A DNA stretch of 38,682 nucleotides. Origin: Paracoccaceae bacterium (GTDB lineage Bacteria > Pseudomonadota > Alphaproteobacteria > Rhodobacterales > Rhodobacteraceae). The stretch lies in NCBI GenBank assembly GCA_947453525.1, contig CANGHD010000013.1, positions 1-38,682 on the forward strand, given 5' to 3'. Numbering within the stretch: the first letter of the stretch is position 1; every line of letters begins with the position of its first letter. A model generated the notes under the pieces. The model was not told where the DNA came from, did not search any database, and saw nothing but the letters and a program-made list of their open reading frames with translations. The position numbers and the translations under genes were made by a program. This document shows, one piece after another, positions 1 through 6,557 of the stretch.

Positions 1-195
1 CTTGGCCTCGGCATCCAGCCGCCCTTGTCGGATTGGGGCGGCATGGTGCGGGAAAACAAGGATGGTCTGGTTTACGGCAAGGCGGCGGCCCTGATGCCGG
101 CCTTGGCGATTGCGGTGCTGGCGATCTCGGTCAATCTGGTGGCGGATTGGGTGCTGTCGAGGACATCGAGCCTGAAAGGGGGTCGCGGTGGCTGA
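1..195 (+). CDS. ABC transporter permease, C-terminal fragment (DppC/OppC-like)
   Basis: Frame 1 is open from the window edge to a TGA at 193-195 and gives about 64 residues. The visible part has the end of a binding-protein-dependent permease: a stretch like the last cytoplasmic loop (LGLGIQPPLSDWGGMV), followed by one hydrophobic membrane segment (ALMPALAIAVLAISVNLVADW) and a short basic tail. This pattern is typical of the last helix of DppC/OppC-type permeases of peptide or opine importers. The stop overlaps the start of the ATPase gene by 8 nt, so the two are probably one transcript with coupled translation. The substrate cannot be told from this fragment. Confidence 0.75.
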   Translation, partial: LGLGIQPPLSDWGGMVRENKDGLVYGKAAALMPALAIAVLAISVNLVADWVLSRTSSLKGGRGG

Positions 196-1819
196 TTTGC
201 TGGAGATCAAGAACTTGCGGATCGAGGCGACGGCCTATCCGCCGGGCGAAAAGCCAAGGCATCTGGTGCTGGTTGATGATGTGTCGGTCTCGCTGCAGAA
301 GGGCCGCGTGCTGGGGCTGATCGGGGAGTCGGGCGCCGGCAAGTCCACCATCGGACTGGCGGCCATGTCGTTTGGCCGGGGCGGCGTGCGGCTGACCGGG
401 GGCCAGGTGCTGCTGAACGGGCGCGATATCCGCTCGGCGGACGCCTCCGGCCTACGGGCTTTGCGAGGAAAGGAGGTGACTTATGTCGCCCAATCCGCCG
501 CTGCCGCCTTCAACCCGGCGAAACGGCTGATGGAGCAGGTGATCGAAACCACCCTCCTCCACAAGGTCATGCCCCGCCCCGAGGCCGAGGCGCGGGCGGT
601 GGACCTGTTCCGCAAGCTGGGCCTGCCAAACCCCGAGGGCTTTGGGCAGCGCTACCCGCACCAGGTCTCGGGCGGGCAACTTCAACGCGCCATGACAGCG
701 ATGGCGCTTTGCCCCAAACCCGACCTTGTGATCTTTGACGAACCCACCACCGCGCTGGATGTGACCACGCAGATCGACGTGCTCGCCGCGATCAAGGAGG
801 CGATCCACGACACCGGGGTTGCAGCCATCTACATCACCCATGACCTCGCCGTGGTGGCGCAGGTCGCCGATGACATCATGGTGCTGCGGCAGGGCAAGAC
901 GGTGGAGTATGGCTCGACCGACCATATCATCAACCGGCCGGCGCAGGCCTATACGCAGGCGCTCGTCTCGGTCCGCAGCATCGACCATACCGAAAAGGCG
1001 CCTGCCCCGCCGGTTCTGCGGGTCGAAGGGGTGACGGCACGCTACAAGGGCACCAATTTTGACGTCCTGAAGGCTGTGAACGTTGATGTGGCTGCCGGGC
1101 AGACCCTTGCGATCGTTGGGGAAAGCGGCTCGGGCAAGTCGACGCTGGCGCGGGTGATCACCGGGCTTTTGCCGGCCAGCGCAGGCAAGATCAGCTTTGC
1201 CGGGCGCCAGCTGTCGCCTGACCTCGCGGCGCGCACCAAGGACGACCTGCGCGAGGTGCAGATGATCTACCAGATGGCCGACACGGCGATGAACCCGCGT
1301 CAGACCGTCGGCACCATCATCGGCCGCCCCTTGGAGTTCTACTTCGGCCTGAAAGGCGAGGCCAAGCGCGCCCGCGTCCAAGCGCTGCTGGAAGAGATCG
1401 AGATGGGCAAGGGGTTTGAAAACCGCTACCCGGCCGAGCTTTCCGGCGGCCAGAAGCAGCGCGTCTGCATCGCCCGCGCCTTGGCCGCCAAACCCAGGCT
1501 GATCATCTGCGACGAGGTGACAAGCGCCCTCGACCCACTGGTCGCCGATGGCATCCTGAAACTGCTGTTGAACCTGCAGGCACTGGAGGGTGTGGCCTAC
1601 CTGTTCATCACCCACGACCTCGCTACGGTGAAGGCCATCGCAGACAAGATTGCCGTCATGTACCGCGGCGAAGTCGTCCGCTATGGTCAGAAATCCGACG
1701 TTCTGGCGCCACCCTTCGACGATTACACCGACCTCCTGCTGTCCTCGGCGCCCGAGATGAAACTTGGCTGGCTGGAAGGCGTCCTGAAAACCCGCAGAAT
1801 GGAAAGCGCGGGCAACTGA
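188..1819 (+). CDS. Fused double ATP-binding subunit of a peptide/opine-type ABC importer (DppD-DppF fusion)
   Basis: A 543-residue protein with two complete ABC ATPase halves. Half one has Walker A GESGAGKST (46-54), signature VSGGQ (160-164) and Walker B with DEPTTALD (184-191). Half two has Walker A GESGSGKST (311-319), signature LSGGQ (418-422) and Walker B with DEVTSALD (442-449). Each half ends in an H-loop (ITHDL). It should energise uptake of a peptide-like or opine-like solute through the permease encoded just upstream. The start is GTG at 188, overlapping the permease stop by 8 nt. Many peptide transporters use two separate ATPases; the fused form is common in alphaproteobacteria. 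Half two has Val in place of the usual Pro in DEPTSALD. The substrate is not determined. Confidence 0.9.
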   Translation: MADLLEIKNLRIEATAYPPGEKPRHLVLVDDVSVSLQKGRVLGLIGESGAGKSTIGLAAMSFGRGGVRLTGGQVLLNGRDIRSADASGLRALRGKEVTYVAQSAAAAFNPAKRLMEQVIETTLLHKVMPRPEAEARAVDLFRKLGLPNPEGFGQRYPHQVSGGQLQRAMTAMALCPKPDLVIFDEPTTALDVTTQIDVLAAIKEAIHDTGVAAIYITHDLAVVAQVADDIMVLRQGKTVEYGSTDHIINRPAQAYTQALVSVRSIDHTEKAPAPPVLRVEGVTARYKGTNFDVLKAVNVDVAAGQTLAIVGESGSGKSTLARVITGLLPASAGKISFAGRQLSPDLAARTKDDLREVQMIYQMADTAMNPRQTVGTIIGRPLEFYFGLKGEAKRARVQALLEEIEMGKGFENRYPAELSGGQKQRVCIARALAAKPRLIICDEVTSALDPLVADGILKLLLNLQALEGVAYLFITHDLATVKAIADKIAVMYRGEVVRYGQKSDVLAPPFDDYTDLLLSSAPEMKLGWLEGVLKTRRMESAGN

Positions 1820-1825
1820 CCCTTT

Positions 1826-1858
1826 CATACTTGCCCAAATATCCCCGCCGGAGGCTCC
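1826..1858. repeat. Intergenic element of a Rhodobacteraceae-typical type
   Basis: The short gap between the ATPase and the phosphodiesterase holds a sequence whose reverse strand reads roughly GCCTCCGGCGGGGATATTT followed by GGGCAAGTATG. I recall very similar strings near gene ends throughout Rhodobacteraceae genomes, so I mark it as a probable dispersed element. Only one copy is visible here. It could also act as a weak hairpin between genes. Confidence 0.3.
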
Positions 1859-1880
1859 TTCGCCGGGCAAGGAGACACCG

Positions 1881-2714
1881 ATGGCAAAACTGCTGCTGAT
1901 CCTGCTCGACGGCGTGCCTTACGCCAACTGGCGCCGGTTGTTCGGCAATCTGGAGGGCTGGGTGGCTTCCGGTGAGGCGCGTGTGTGGAAGATGCGCTCG
2001 GTTCTGCCCTCGACCTCGGGCACCTGCTATGCCTCGATCCATACGGGATTGCCGCCGCAGGTGCATGCTATATGGGGCAACGCCACACGGCGCCGGTTGG
2101 AGTTTCCAGATGTGTTCTCAGAGGCTTCCAAGGCGGGCTTGAAGACTGGAGCGGTGACGCACAGCTTCTGGTCAGAGTTCTTCAACCGCTATCCCTTCGA
2201 TCTGGTGGCCGACATCGAATACGACGAGCCCGGCGGCCCCATCACTCATGGCCGCTTTCATACGATGACCGGGGACAGCAGCTACAACCAGATGACCCCC
2301 GCCGATGTCGACCTGTTCGCCACCCTGACCATGCTGTGTGAAAGGAAGGGCATCGATTACGGCATCCTGCACACCTGCACGCTCGACAGCATGGGGCACC
2401 GGTTCTTTCACGATTGTGAAGAGATGGACGACGCGTGCTACCGGATGGACGAGGCTTTGGCGGGCTTCCTCGCCCGCTGGAGAGCAAAGGGATATGAGGT
2501 GATCGTCACCGCAGACCACGGGCAGGATGCGCGCGGGCATCACGGTGGAACAGGGGATTTGCAGCGGGAGTTTGCACTGTATTACTTCGGCGCTGCCGAG
2601 GGTCCGGCCAAGGATATTGTGCTGGATCAGCTTGCGCTGGCGCCAACGATCCTGACGCGGCTTGGCGTCAAGGTGCCGGAGACCATGAAGGCTCCGGCGT
2701 TCCTGACAGCGTAA
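1881..2714 (+). CDS. Alkaline-phosphatase-superfamily phosphodiesterase (nucleotide pyrophosphatase/phosphodiesterase type)
   Basis: A 277-residue protein without an obvious signal peptide, so probably cytoplasmic. It carries the spaced metal-binding pattern of the type I phosphodiesterase/nucleotide pyrophosphatase family: N-terminal LLDG with Asp10, a nucleophile region around Thr45-Ser46 (LPSTSGTC), DSMGHRF with Asp169 and His173, TADHGQD with Asp212 and His213, and His220/221. Enzymes of this family split phosphodiester or phosphomonoester bonds using two metal ions. A strong AAGGAGA (1869-1875) precedes the ATG. It follows the ABC ATPase in the same direction after 61 nt, so it may process the imported solute. 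The substrate cannot be read from sequence. A candidate bidirectional terminator follows. Confidence 0.8.
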   Translation: MAKLLLILLDGVPYANWRRLFGNLEGWVASGEARVWKMRSVLPSTSGTCYASIHTGLPPQVHAIWGNATRRRLEFPDVFSEASKAGLKTGAVTHSFWSEFFNRYPFDLVADIEYDEPGGPITHGRFHTMTGDSSYNQMTPADVDLFATLTMLCERKGIDYGILHTCTLDSMGHRFFHDCEEMDDACYRMDEALAGFLARWRAKGYEVIVTADHGQDARGHHGGTGDLQREFALYYFGAAEGPAKDIVLDQLALAPTILTRLGVKVPETMKAPAFLTA

Positions 2715-2715
2715 A

Positions 2716-2744
2716 CCCAAGGCTTTTCAGCGATGATCCTTGGG
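2716..2744. terminator. Possible bidirectional terminator between converging genes
   Basis: Arms CCCAAGG (2716-2722) and CCTTGGG (2738-2744) can pair perfectly around a 15-nt loop. The hairpin fills the 33-nt gap between the stop of the phosphodiesterase and the stop of the class II aldolase gene. There is no good T-tract on either side, so it is a modest candidate. Confidence 0.35.
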
Positions 2745-2747
2745 GTG

Positions 2748-3494
2748 TCACTGGGCGTAGGTTGAGCCTTCTTCATCCAGAAGCGCCTTGATCTCGGCCA
2801 GGTGGAAATCGGCGCCGCCGGGATACGCCTCCCATTCGCGGGCGGTTTTCTCGGCGATTTCATCGGACAGCACACGCAGCGGGCGGCCGGTTTGCAGGGC
2901 GCGGATATAGGTCTCGGCGGCGCGTTCAAAGTAGGTCAGGCGGTTGAAGGTTTCCGCCACGGTCTGCCCGATGATCAGCACGCCGTGGTTGCCCATGATC
3001 ATCGTGGTGATCTTTGGGTCGGCCAGCATATGGGCGCAGCGCGCGCCCTCTTCGGCGAAGGCCATGCCGCCATAGTTGCCATCCACCACATGGCGGCCAA
3101 AGAACATGGCCGAGTTCTGGTCGATCGGCGGCAGGGTGCTGTCGGCAAGTGAGGCGAGAACCGTCGCGTGCATCGAATGCACATGCATGACGCAGCGCGC
3201 ATGGGGCAAGGCGCGGTGGATCGAGCCGTGCAGGCCCCAGGCGGTAGGATCGGGCGCATCGGGACGCTCCATCGTCTTGGGGTCGTTGGCGTCGATCTCC
3301 ACAAGGCTTGAGGCGGTGATCCGGCCGAAATGGCGGCCGTTCGGGTTCATCAGGAACCGCGTGCCGTCCGGGTTCACCGCCAGAGAGAAGTGGTTGGCCA
3401 CCGCCTCGTGCAGGTTCAGCTTCACGGTCCAGCGAAAGGCGGCGGCCATGTCGATGCGTTCGGCCCAATGGGCGAGATTGGCGTGTTGGTTCAT
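2748..3494 (-). CDS. Class II aldolase/adducin family protein
   Basis: A 248-residue protein of the class II aldolase/adducin N-terminal fold (relatives: L-fuculose-phosphate aldolase, ribulose-5-phosphate 4-epimerase). Zinc ligand candidates are His104 and His106 in MHVHS and His170 in GNHGVL. The region after NHG (IIGQTVAETFNRLTYFERAAE) is the usual family helix. These enzymes use Zn2+ to stabilise an enediolate in retro-aldol, epimerase or decarboxylase reactions; which one is not clear. Its start overlaps the stop of the upstream hydrolase as ATGA (3491-3494), which predicts translational coupling and a shared pathway. It ends 33 nt from the converging phosphodiesterase. Confidence 0.85.
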   Translation of the reverse strand: MNQHANLAHWAERIDMAAAFRWTVKLNLHEAVANHFSLAVNPDGTRFLMNPNGRHFGRITASSLVEIDANDPKTMERPDAPDPTAWGLHGSIHRALPHARCVMHVHSMHATVLASLADSTLPPIDQNSAMFFGRHVVDGNYGGMAFAEEGARCAHMLADPKITTMIMGNHGVLIIGQTVAETFNRLTYFERAAETYIRALQTGRPLRVLSDEIAEKTAREWEAYPGGADFHLAEIKALLDEEGSTYAQ

Positions 3495-4414
3495 GGGGAG
3501 TCTCCAAAGGGCCAGTCGCCAGTGGCGAGGGCGGACAGGGCGGTTGTGATCCGGGCAAAGCTGGCTGCCGCTCGGGGCACGGTGTGACGGGCCCGCAGAT
3601 AGCCGTGGACAAGTCCTTGTTCGGTATAGCTGATCGCCCGACCTCCGGCAGTGCGGATGGCATAAGCATAGGCCCCGGCGTCATCACAGAGGGGGTCGCA
3701 TTCTGCACCGAAGGTCACGGTCGGCGGTAGATTGGCGAAGGAGATGTCTTGCAGGGGCGACACGGTCGGATCGGCCTGCGGCGCTGCGCCGGCGTGGCGG
3801 ATGCCGGCGTAGAAGATCACGTCCGCGCGGCTCAGCATGGGGGCGTGGGCATGGGTCAGACAGCTGCCTTGGTCAAGATCGCTGCCAAGGCCGGGATAGA
3901 TCAGAACCTGCCCGAGAATCCGTGCGGCAGTCTCGCCCCGCAACACATGGGAGACGGCGGCAGCCAGATTGCCACCCGCACTGTCGCCCGCCAGCAGGAT
4001 CGGGCCGTGGGTTCCCAAGGCACGGGCGACGGCAAGCGCATCGTCCAAGGCGGCCGGGTGCAAGTGTTCGGGCGACAGGCGGTAATCGGCGCAGACCACG
4101 GTCAGGCCGGTGGCGGCACGCAATTCGGCGCAGACATCGTCGTGGCTTTCAAGGCCGCCCACCACATAGCCCCCGCCATGCAGATAAAGGACGGGCGGCG
4201 TTGCCCCGGCGAAGACGCGGCAGGGCACCCCGCCGATCTTGCGGTCCTCAGCGGTCACGCCCTCGGGATAGCCGCGATGAAAGCTGCGGCACATGGCATC
4301 ATAGACGGCCCGCTGCTGCGCGATGGAAAGCTTAGCGGCATCAGGGGGATAGGCATCCTCCGAGGCCTTGATGAAGGCCCAGGTCGGCGCATCGATGAGG
4401 GTTGTGTAATCCAT
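3491..4414 (-). CDS. Alpha/beta hydrolase, HSL (hormone-sensitive lipase) type esterase
   Basis: The protein has 307 residues from the ATG at 4414, chosen because GGGAGG lies a few bases upstream. An in-frame extension to 4558 exists but looks non-coding. Family marks are the oxyanion-hole HGGG (79-82), the nucleophile elbow GDSAG with Ser145, an acid candidate Asp240 (AECDP) and His270 (LVHGY). It should be a cytoplasmic carboxylesterase acting on a short acyl ester or lactone. It is the first gene of a two-gene unit with the class II aldolase, overlapping it by 4 nt. The pair may handle an ester or lactone that yields an aldolase substrate, but that is inference. A gap of 140 nt with a terminator separates it from the cold-shock gene. 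Confidence 0.85.
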   Translation of the reverse strand: MDYTTLIDAPTWAFIKASEDAYPPDAAKLSIAQQRAVYDAMCRSFHRGYPEGVTAEDRKIGGVPCRVFAGATPPVLYLHGGGYVVGGLESHDDVCAELRAATGLTVVCADYRLSPEHLHPAALDDALAVARALGTHGPILLAGDSAGGNLAAAVSHVLRGETAARILGQVLIYPGLGSDLDQGSCLTHAHAPMLSRADVIFYAGIRHAGAAPQADPTVSPLQDISFANLPPTVTFGAECDPLCDDAGAYAYAIRTAGGRAISYTEQGLVHGYLRARHTVPRAAASFARITTALSALATGDWPFGDSP

Positions 4415-4504
4415 GGCACCTCCCGGAACTTGCGCAACTCTGCCGCAAACCCGGACGGGTGACAACCACGACAGCGCCCACTGCCGGCCTGACCGCGACG
4501 CATG

Positions 4505-4536
4505 AAAAAGGGCGCGCGCCGGACTGGCGTGCGCCC
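4505..4536 (-). terminator. Rho-independent terminator of the cold-shock gene
   Basis: Two GC-rich arms of 11 nt (4526-4536 and 4510-4520, one mismatch) flank a 5-nt loop. On the minus strand the hairpin is followed at once by TTTTT (4509-4505). It lies 18 nt downstream of the cold-shock stop, so the assignment is straightforward. Confidence 0.7.
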
Positions 4537-4554
4537 TTGATCTTTCAGCCGAAA

Positions 4555-4761
4555 TCAAGCCAGCGAGATATTCGTCGCCGATTCCCGGCCATCGCGGCCG
4601 GCTTCGATGTCGAAGCTGACCGGTTGACCGTCTTTCAGCCCGCGCAGACCGGCCCGCTCCAGCGCGGTGATATGCACGAACACGTCCTTCTTGCCGCCTT
4701 CCGGCGCGATGAAGCCGTAGCCTTTGGTTTCATTGAACCATTTCACGGTGCCCTTGGCCAT
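4555..4761 (-). CDS. Cold-shock domain protein (CspA family)
   Basis: A 68-residue single OB-fold protein with the nucleic-acid-binding motifs RNP1 (KGYGFIAPE) and RNP2 (VFVHI). The start [10 protein letters not shown] is typical of the family and sits behind AGGAG. Family members bind single-stranded RNA or DNA and melt RNA structure during cold or growth transitions. The frame stays open upstream to 4908, but that extension has no family similarity and is more likely the untranslated leader. A long leader would fit cold-shock genes that are controlled at the RNA level. A terminator follows. Confidence 0.93.
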   Translation of the reverse strand: MAKGTVKWFNETKGYGFIAPEGGKKDVFVHITALERAGLRGLKDGQPVSFDIEAGRDGRESATNISLA

Positions 4762-4884
4762 CGTGAACACTCCTGTCTGTTTGCCGCCCGCGAGATTGCG
4801 GCGGCCCGGCTCAGTCAGCTTGGATCGAATGCTGTGGCCGAATTTGGTGGCAGACAGGTCGATAGAGATAACGTCGCGGGACTC

Positions 4885-4913
4885 CATATGAGGGCAAGCG
4901 TGCCGCAAATCAA
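4885..4913 (-). promoter_or_regulatory. Candidate promoter of the cold-shock gene
   Basis: On the minus strand TTGATT (4913-4908) is spaced 17 nt from CATATG (4890-4885). The -35 is fair and the -10 weak. A start near 4878 would give a leader of about 115 nt. Confidence 0.3.
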
Positions 4914-4946
4914 GACAAATCCTGAAGGCCTCCTCAGGCCAGAGCT

Positions 4947-4960
4947 TTGACGCAGGTCAA
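4947..4960 (+). promoter_or_regulatory. FNR/FnrL-type box upstream of the universal stress gene
   Basis: TTGAC-GCAG-GTCAA is a perfect 5+4+5 dyad matching the spacing of Crp/FNR-family sites (FNR consensus TTGAT-N4-ATCAA). It ends 71 nt before the universal stress ATG. In a class II arrangement centred near -41, transcription would start near 4995. Oxygen-dependent activation by an FnrL-like regulator is inferred. Confidence 0.6.
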
Positions 4961-5031
4961 GGCGGCGCGTCCAGATTTGACCGATGCTGGTGACAGGGCC
5001 GAAAAGGCCGTTCATGTGAAGGAAAAGCACC

Positions 5032-5445
5032 ATGACACACCGCATTCTATGCCCCATCGACGGGACGGACCATGCCGCCCATGCAGTAGCGGCCGCAGCG
5101 GAGCTGGCCACAAAATACGGTGCCGAATTGCTCCTGTGCGTGGTCAATGTCGCCCATGGCGGCGGGCGGGGGCCGCTGATCCACCACTGGAGCGATGCCG
5201 ATGCCCAGAAGATCCTCGACAACGGAACGGCCATCGCGGTGGCCAAGGGGGTCACCCCCATCGGTTCGGCTATCATCATCGACCGCGAGGCGGCCTCGGG
5301 AATCGTGATCTATGCCGAGATGAACAAGGTGGATCACATCGTCATGGGCACCGGCGACAAGCGCGGCTTGTCGCGACTGGTGCTGGGGTCGGTGGCGGCG
5401 GATGTGGCGGGACGGGCGCATTGCACGGTGACCATCGCACGCTAA
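5032..5445 (+). CDS. Universal stress protein (UspA family)
   Basis: A 137-residue single Usp domain. It starts with the family strand (RILCPIDGTDHA) and carries the nucleotide-loop region at 106-120 (GTGDKRG...GS). Compared with the usual G-2x-G-9x-G(S/T) motif, the second Gly position is Asp109, so ATP binding is possible but not certain. Usp proteins help cells survive stress and starvation; in facultative anaerobes many are oxygen-controlled. A GAAGGAA ribosome site (about 5017-5023) precedes the ATG. It is divergent from the cold-shock gene and is preceded by a perfect FNR-type box, which suggests induction at low oxygen. Confidence 0.88.
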   Translation: MTHRILCPIDGTDHAAHAVAAAAELATKYGAELLLCVVNVAHGGGRGPLIHHWSDADAQKILDNGTAIAVAKGVTPIGSAIIIDREAASGIVIYAEMNKVDHIVMGTGDKRGLSRLVLGSVAADVAGRAHCTVTIAR

Positions 5446-5669
5446 GCTTCTGGTATAATTAGTCATTTTCTCATCTTCCGGGGTGGGCGGGTTTTAGGCT
5501 CGCGATGTTGTGACCAGATCGTCAGACCAAGGTCGGGATCAAATCCGGGGCCGCAGGGCTAGAATCCTCGGCGACAGGCGCGGGAAGCCCCTGTCTTTGG
5601 CGAGACCGGGTCACCCCGGTTGATCCCGCCACGCAAACGCGGCGCGTTCTGCCGCTGGGGAGATCTTTG

Positions 5670-6020
5670 ATGACACGCATGACGCTGCTGACCACGATTT
5701 TCGCCGCCGCGCTGATTGGCTCAACCGTCGCGGCCATGGCCGGGATGATCGCGGATGCCAAGGGTAACACGTTGTATATCTTCGACAAAGATGCGGGCGG
5801 TGTCTCGGCCTGCTACGGCGACTGCGCCAAAAACTGGCCGCCCTATCTGGGCAAGGCCGGCGATCCGCTGACCGAGGGCTGGACTCTGGTCGACCGCACC
5901 GATGGCACCAAGCAATGGGCCTATGACGGAAAGCCGATGTATTACTTTCTCGGCGACGCCAAGCCGGGCGACATGACCGGCGACGGCAAGGGCGGCGTCT
6001 GGCATGTGATCAAGGAATGA
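5670..6020 (+). CDS. Small secreted protein of the Lipoprotein_15 (COG4315) family
   Basis: A 116-residue protein. ATG 5670 is preferred over TTG 5667 because GGGGAGA lies 6-12 nt upstream. Residues 1 to about 24 form a signal peptide ending near AAMA. The mature part has the family's Yx(F/W/Y)xxD hallmark (YIFDKD), the CxxxCAxNWPP segment and a second repeat-like YYFLGD...D. There is no lipobox Cys, so it is probably periplasmic and soluble rather than lipidated. The family's function is not established; members often lie near oxidative-stress or redox genes. A 27-bp perfect hairpin lies 31 nt downstream. Confidence 0.85.
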   Translation: MTRMTLLTTIFAAALIGSTVAAMAGMIADAKGNTLYIFDKDAGGVSACYGDCAKNWPPYLGKAGDPLTEGWTLVDRTDGTKQWAYDGKPMYYFLGDAKPGDMTGDGKGGVWHVIKE

Positions 6021-6051
6021 AGACGGCGTAAACCGAGGCTGCCGCAAAGCG

Positions 6052-6110
6052 CGGGGCCAAACCGGTGGATTTTCCTTGGTTAACAAGGAAAATCCACCGG
6101 TTTGGCCCCG
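6052..6110. repeat. 27-bp perfect inverted repeat (long hairpin)
   Basis: Arms 6052-6078 and 6084-6110 are exact reverse complements with a 5-nt loop (GTTAA). Weaker outer arms are visible too: CGTAAACCGA (6027-6036) and TCGGTTTAGCG (6133-6143). The hairpin lies between the secreted-protein gene (+) and the small membrane peptide gene (-), which converge. Neither strand has a T-tract after the stem, and the stem is longer than normal for a terminator. It may be an RNase III-type processing site, a factor-independent stop for both strands, or a mobile palindrome. Confidence 0.8.
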
Positions 6111-6207
6111 TCTGATCTTCGTCGGTTGTCCGTCGGTTTAGCGTATGGCATCTGTACCGACACGCCGCGCGCTGGGGCACGGGTTAACGCAACGCCCGGT
6201 GATTGCG

Positions 6208-6285
6208 TCAGAAGACGTGGAACACATAGAGCGCGATGATGACGATGAGCGGTACGCCGAGCAGATAGGCGAGGATGCCTTTCAT
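6208..6285 (-). CDS. Small single-helix membrane peptide, 25 residues
   Basis: The minus strand reads ATG at 6285 to TGA at 6210-6208. The product begins MKGILAYLLGVPLIVIIALY and ends VFHVF: one hydrophobic helix with a single Lys at the start. The ribosome site is almost ideal: AGGAGG (6296-6291) placed 5 nt before the ATG. I recall short peptides of the same pattern (MK..LL.LLGVPL.VI) in alphaproteobacteria, annotated only as hypothetical. An EcfG-like promoter sits at the right distance. The role is unknown; such peptides often tune membrane complexes or respond to stress. Confidence 0.7.
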   Translation of the reverse strand: MKGILAYLLGVPLIVIIALYVFHVF

Positions 6286-6312
6286 GGTGACCTCCTTTGG
6301 GTGCAATCAACC

Positions 6313-6337
6313 AACGCGCCGGGGCCAGATTGGTTCC
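6313..6337 (-). promoter_or_regulatory. EcfG-like promoter for the 25-residue peptide
   Basis: On the minus strand GGAAC (6337-6333) is followed after exactly 16 nt by CGTT (6316-6313). This matches the alphaproteobacterial general-stress sigma factor pattern GGAAC-N16/17-CGTT. A start near 6305 would leave about 20 nt of leader that holds the AGGAGG site. Whether this organism has EcfG is not visible here. Confidence 0.45.
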
Positions 6338-6557
6338 ATCGTTCCGCACGGCGCGGCCCTTGCCCCCGACTGTGTCATCGGGGCCGCGGTCGGCGGGCTT
6401 TGCAGGCGGGGCGGGACGGGTCCTGCGGATTCAAGTTGGCAGGCCGTTGGGTTCCGGGGCATGTTTTGATCGGCGCCGCGAAATTATGGCGGGTGCCGCA
6501 GGACCGGCCCCGAAATCCGCACGCGGACCGGGGTCTGCCAAGCGAGGTAAGCGCCGG

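Noticed and set aside
452-1870. A 472-codon minus-strand frame
   Set aside because: Antisense to the double ATPase with intact Walker motifs.
5454-5459. Perfect TATAAT after the universal stress gene
   Set aside because: There is no -35 like sequence at 16-18 nt upstream and no gene close downstream in phase with it; probably chance.
5632-5660. TGATCC near the Lipoprotein_15-type gene as a possible RpoE-type promoter
   Set aside because: The -35 fits but no matching -10 is seen at the right spacing.
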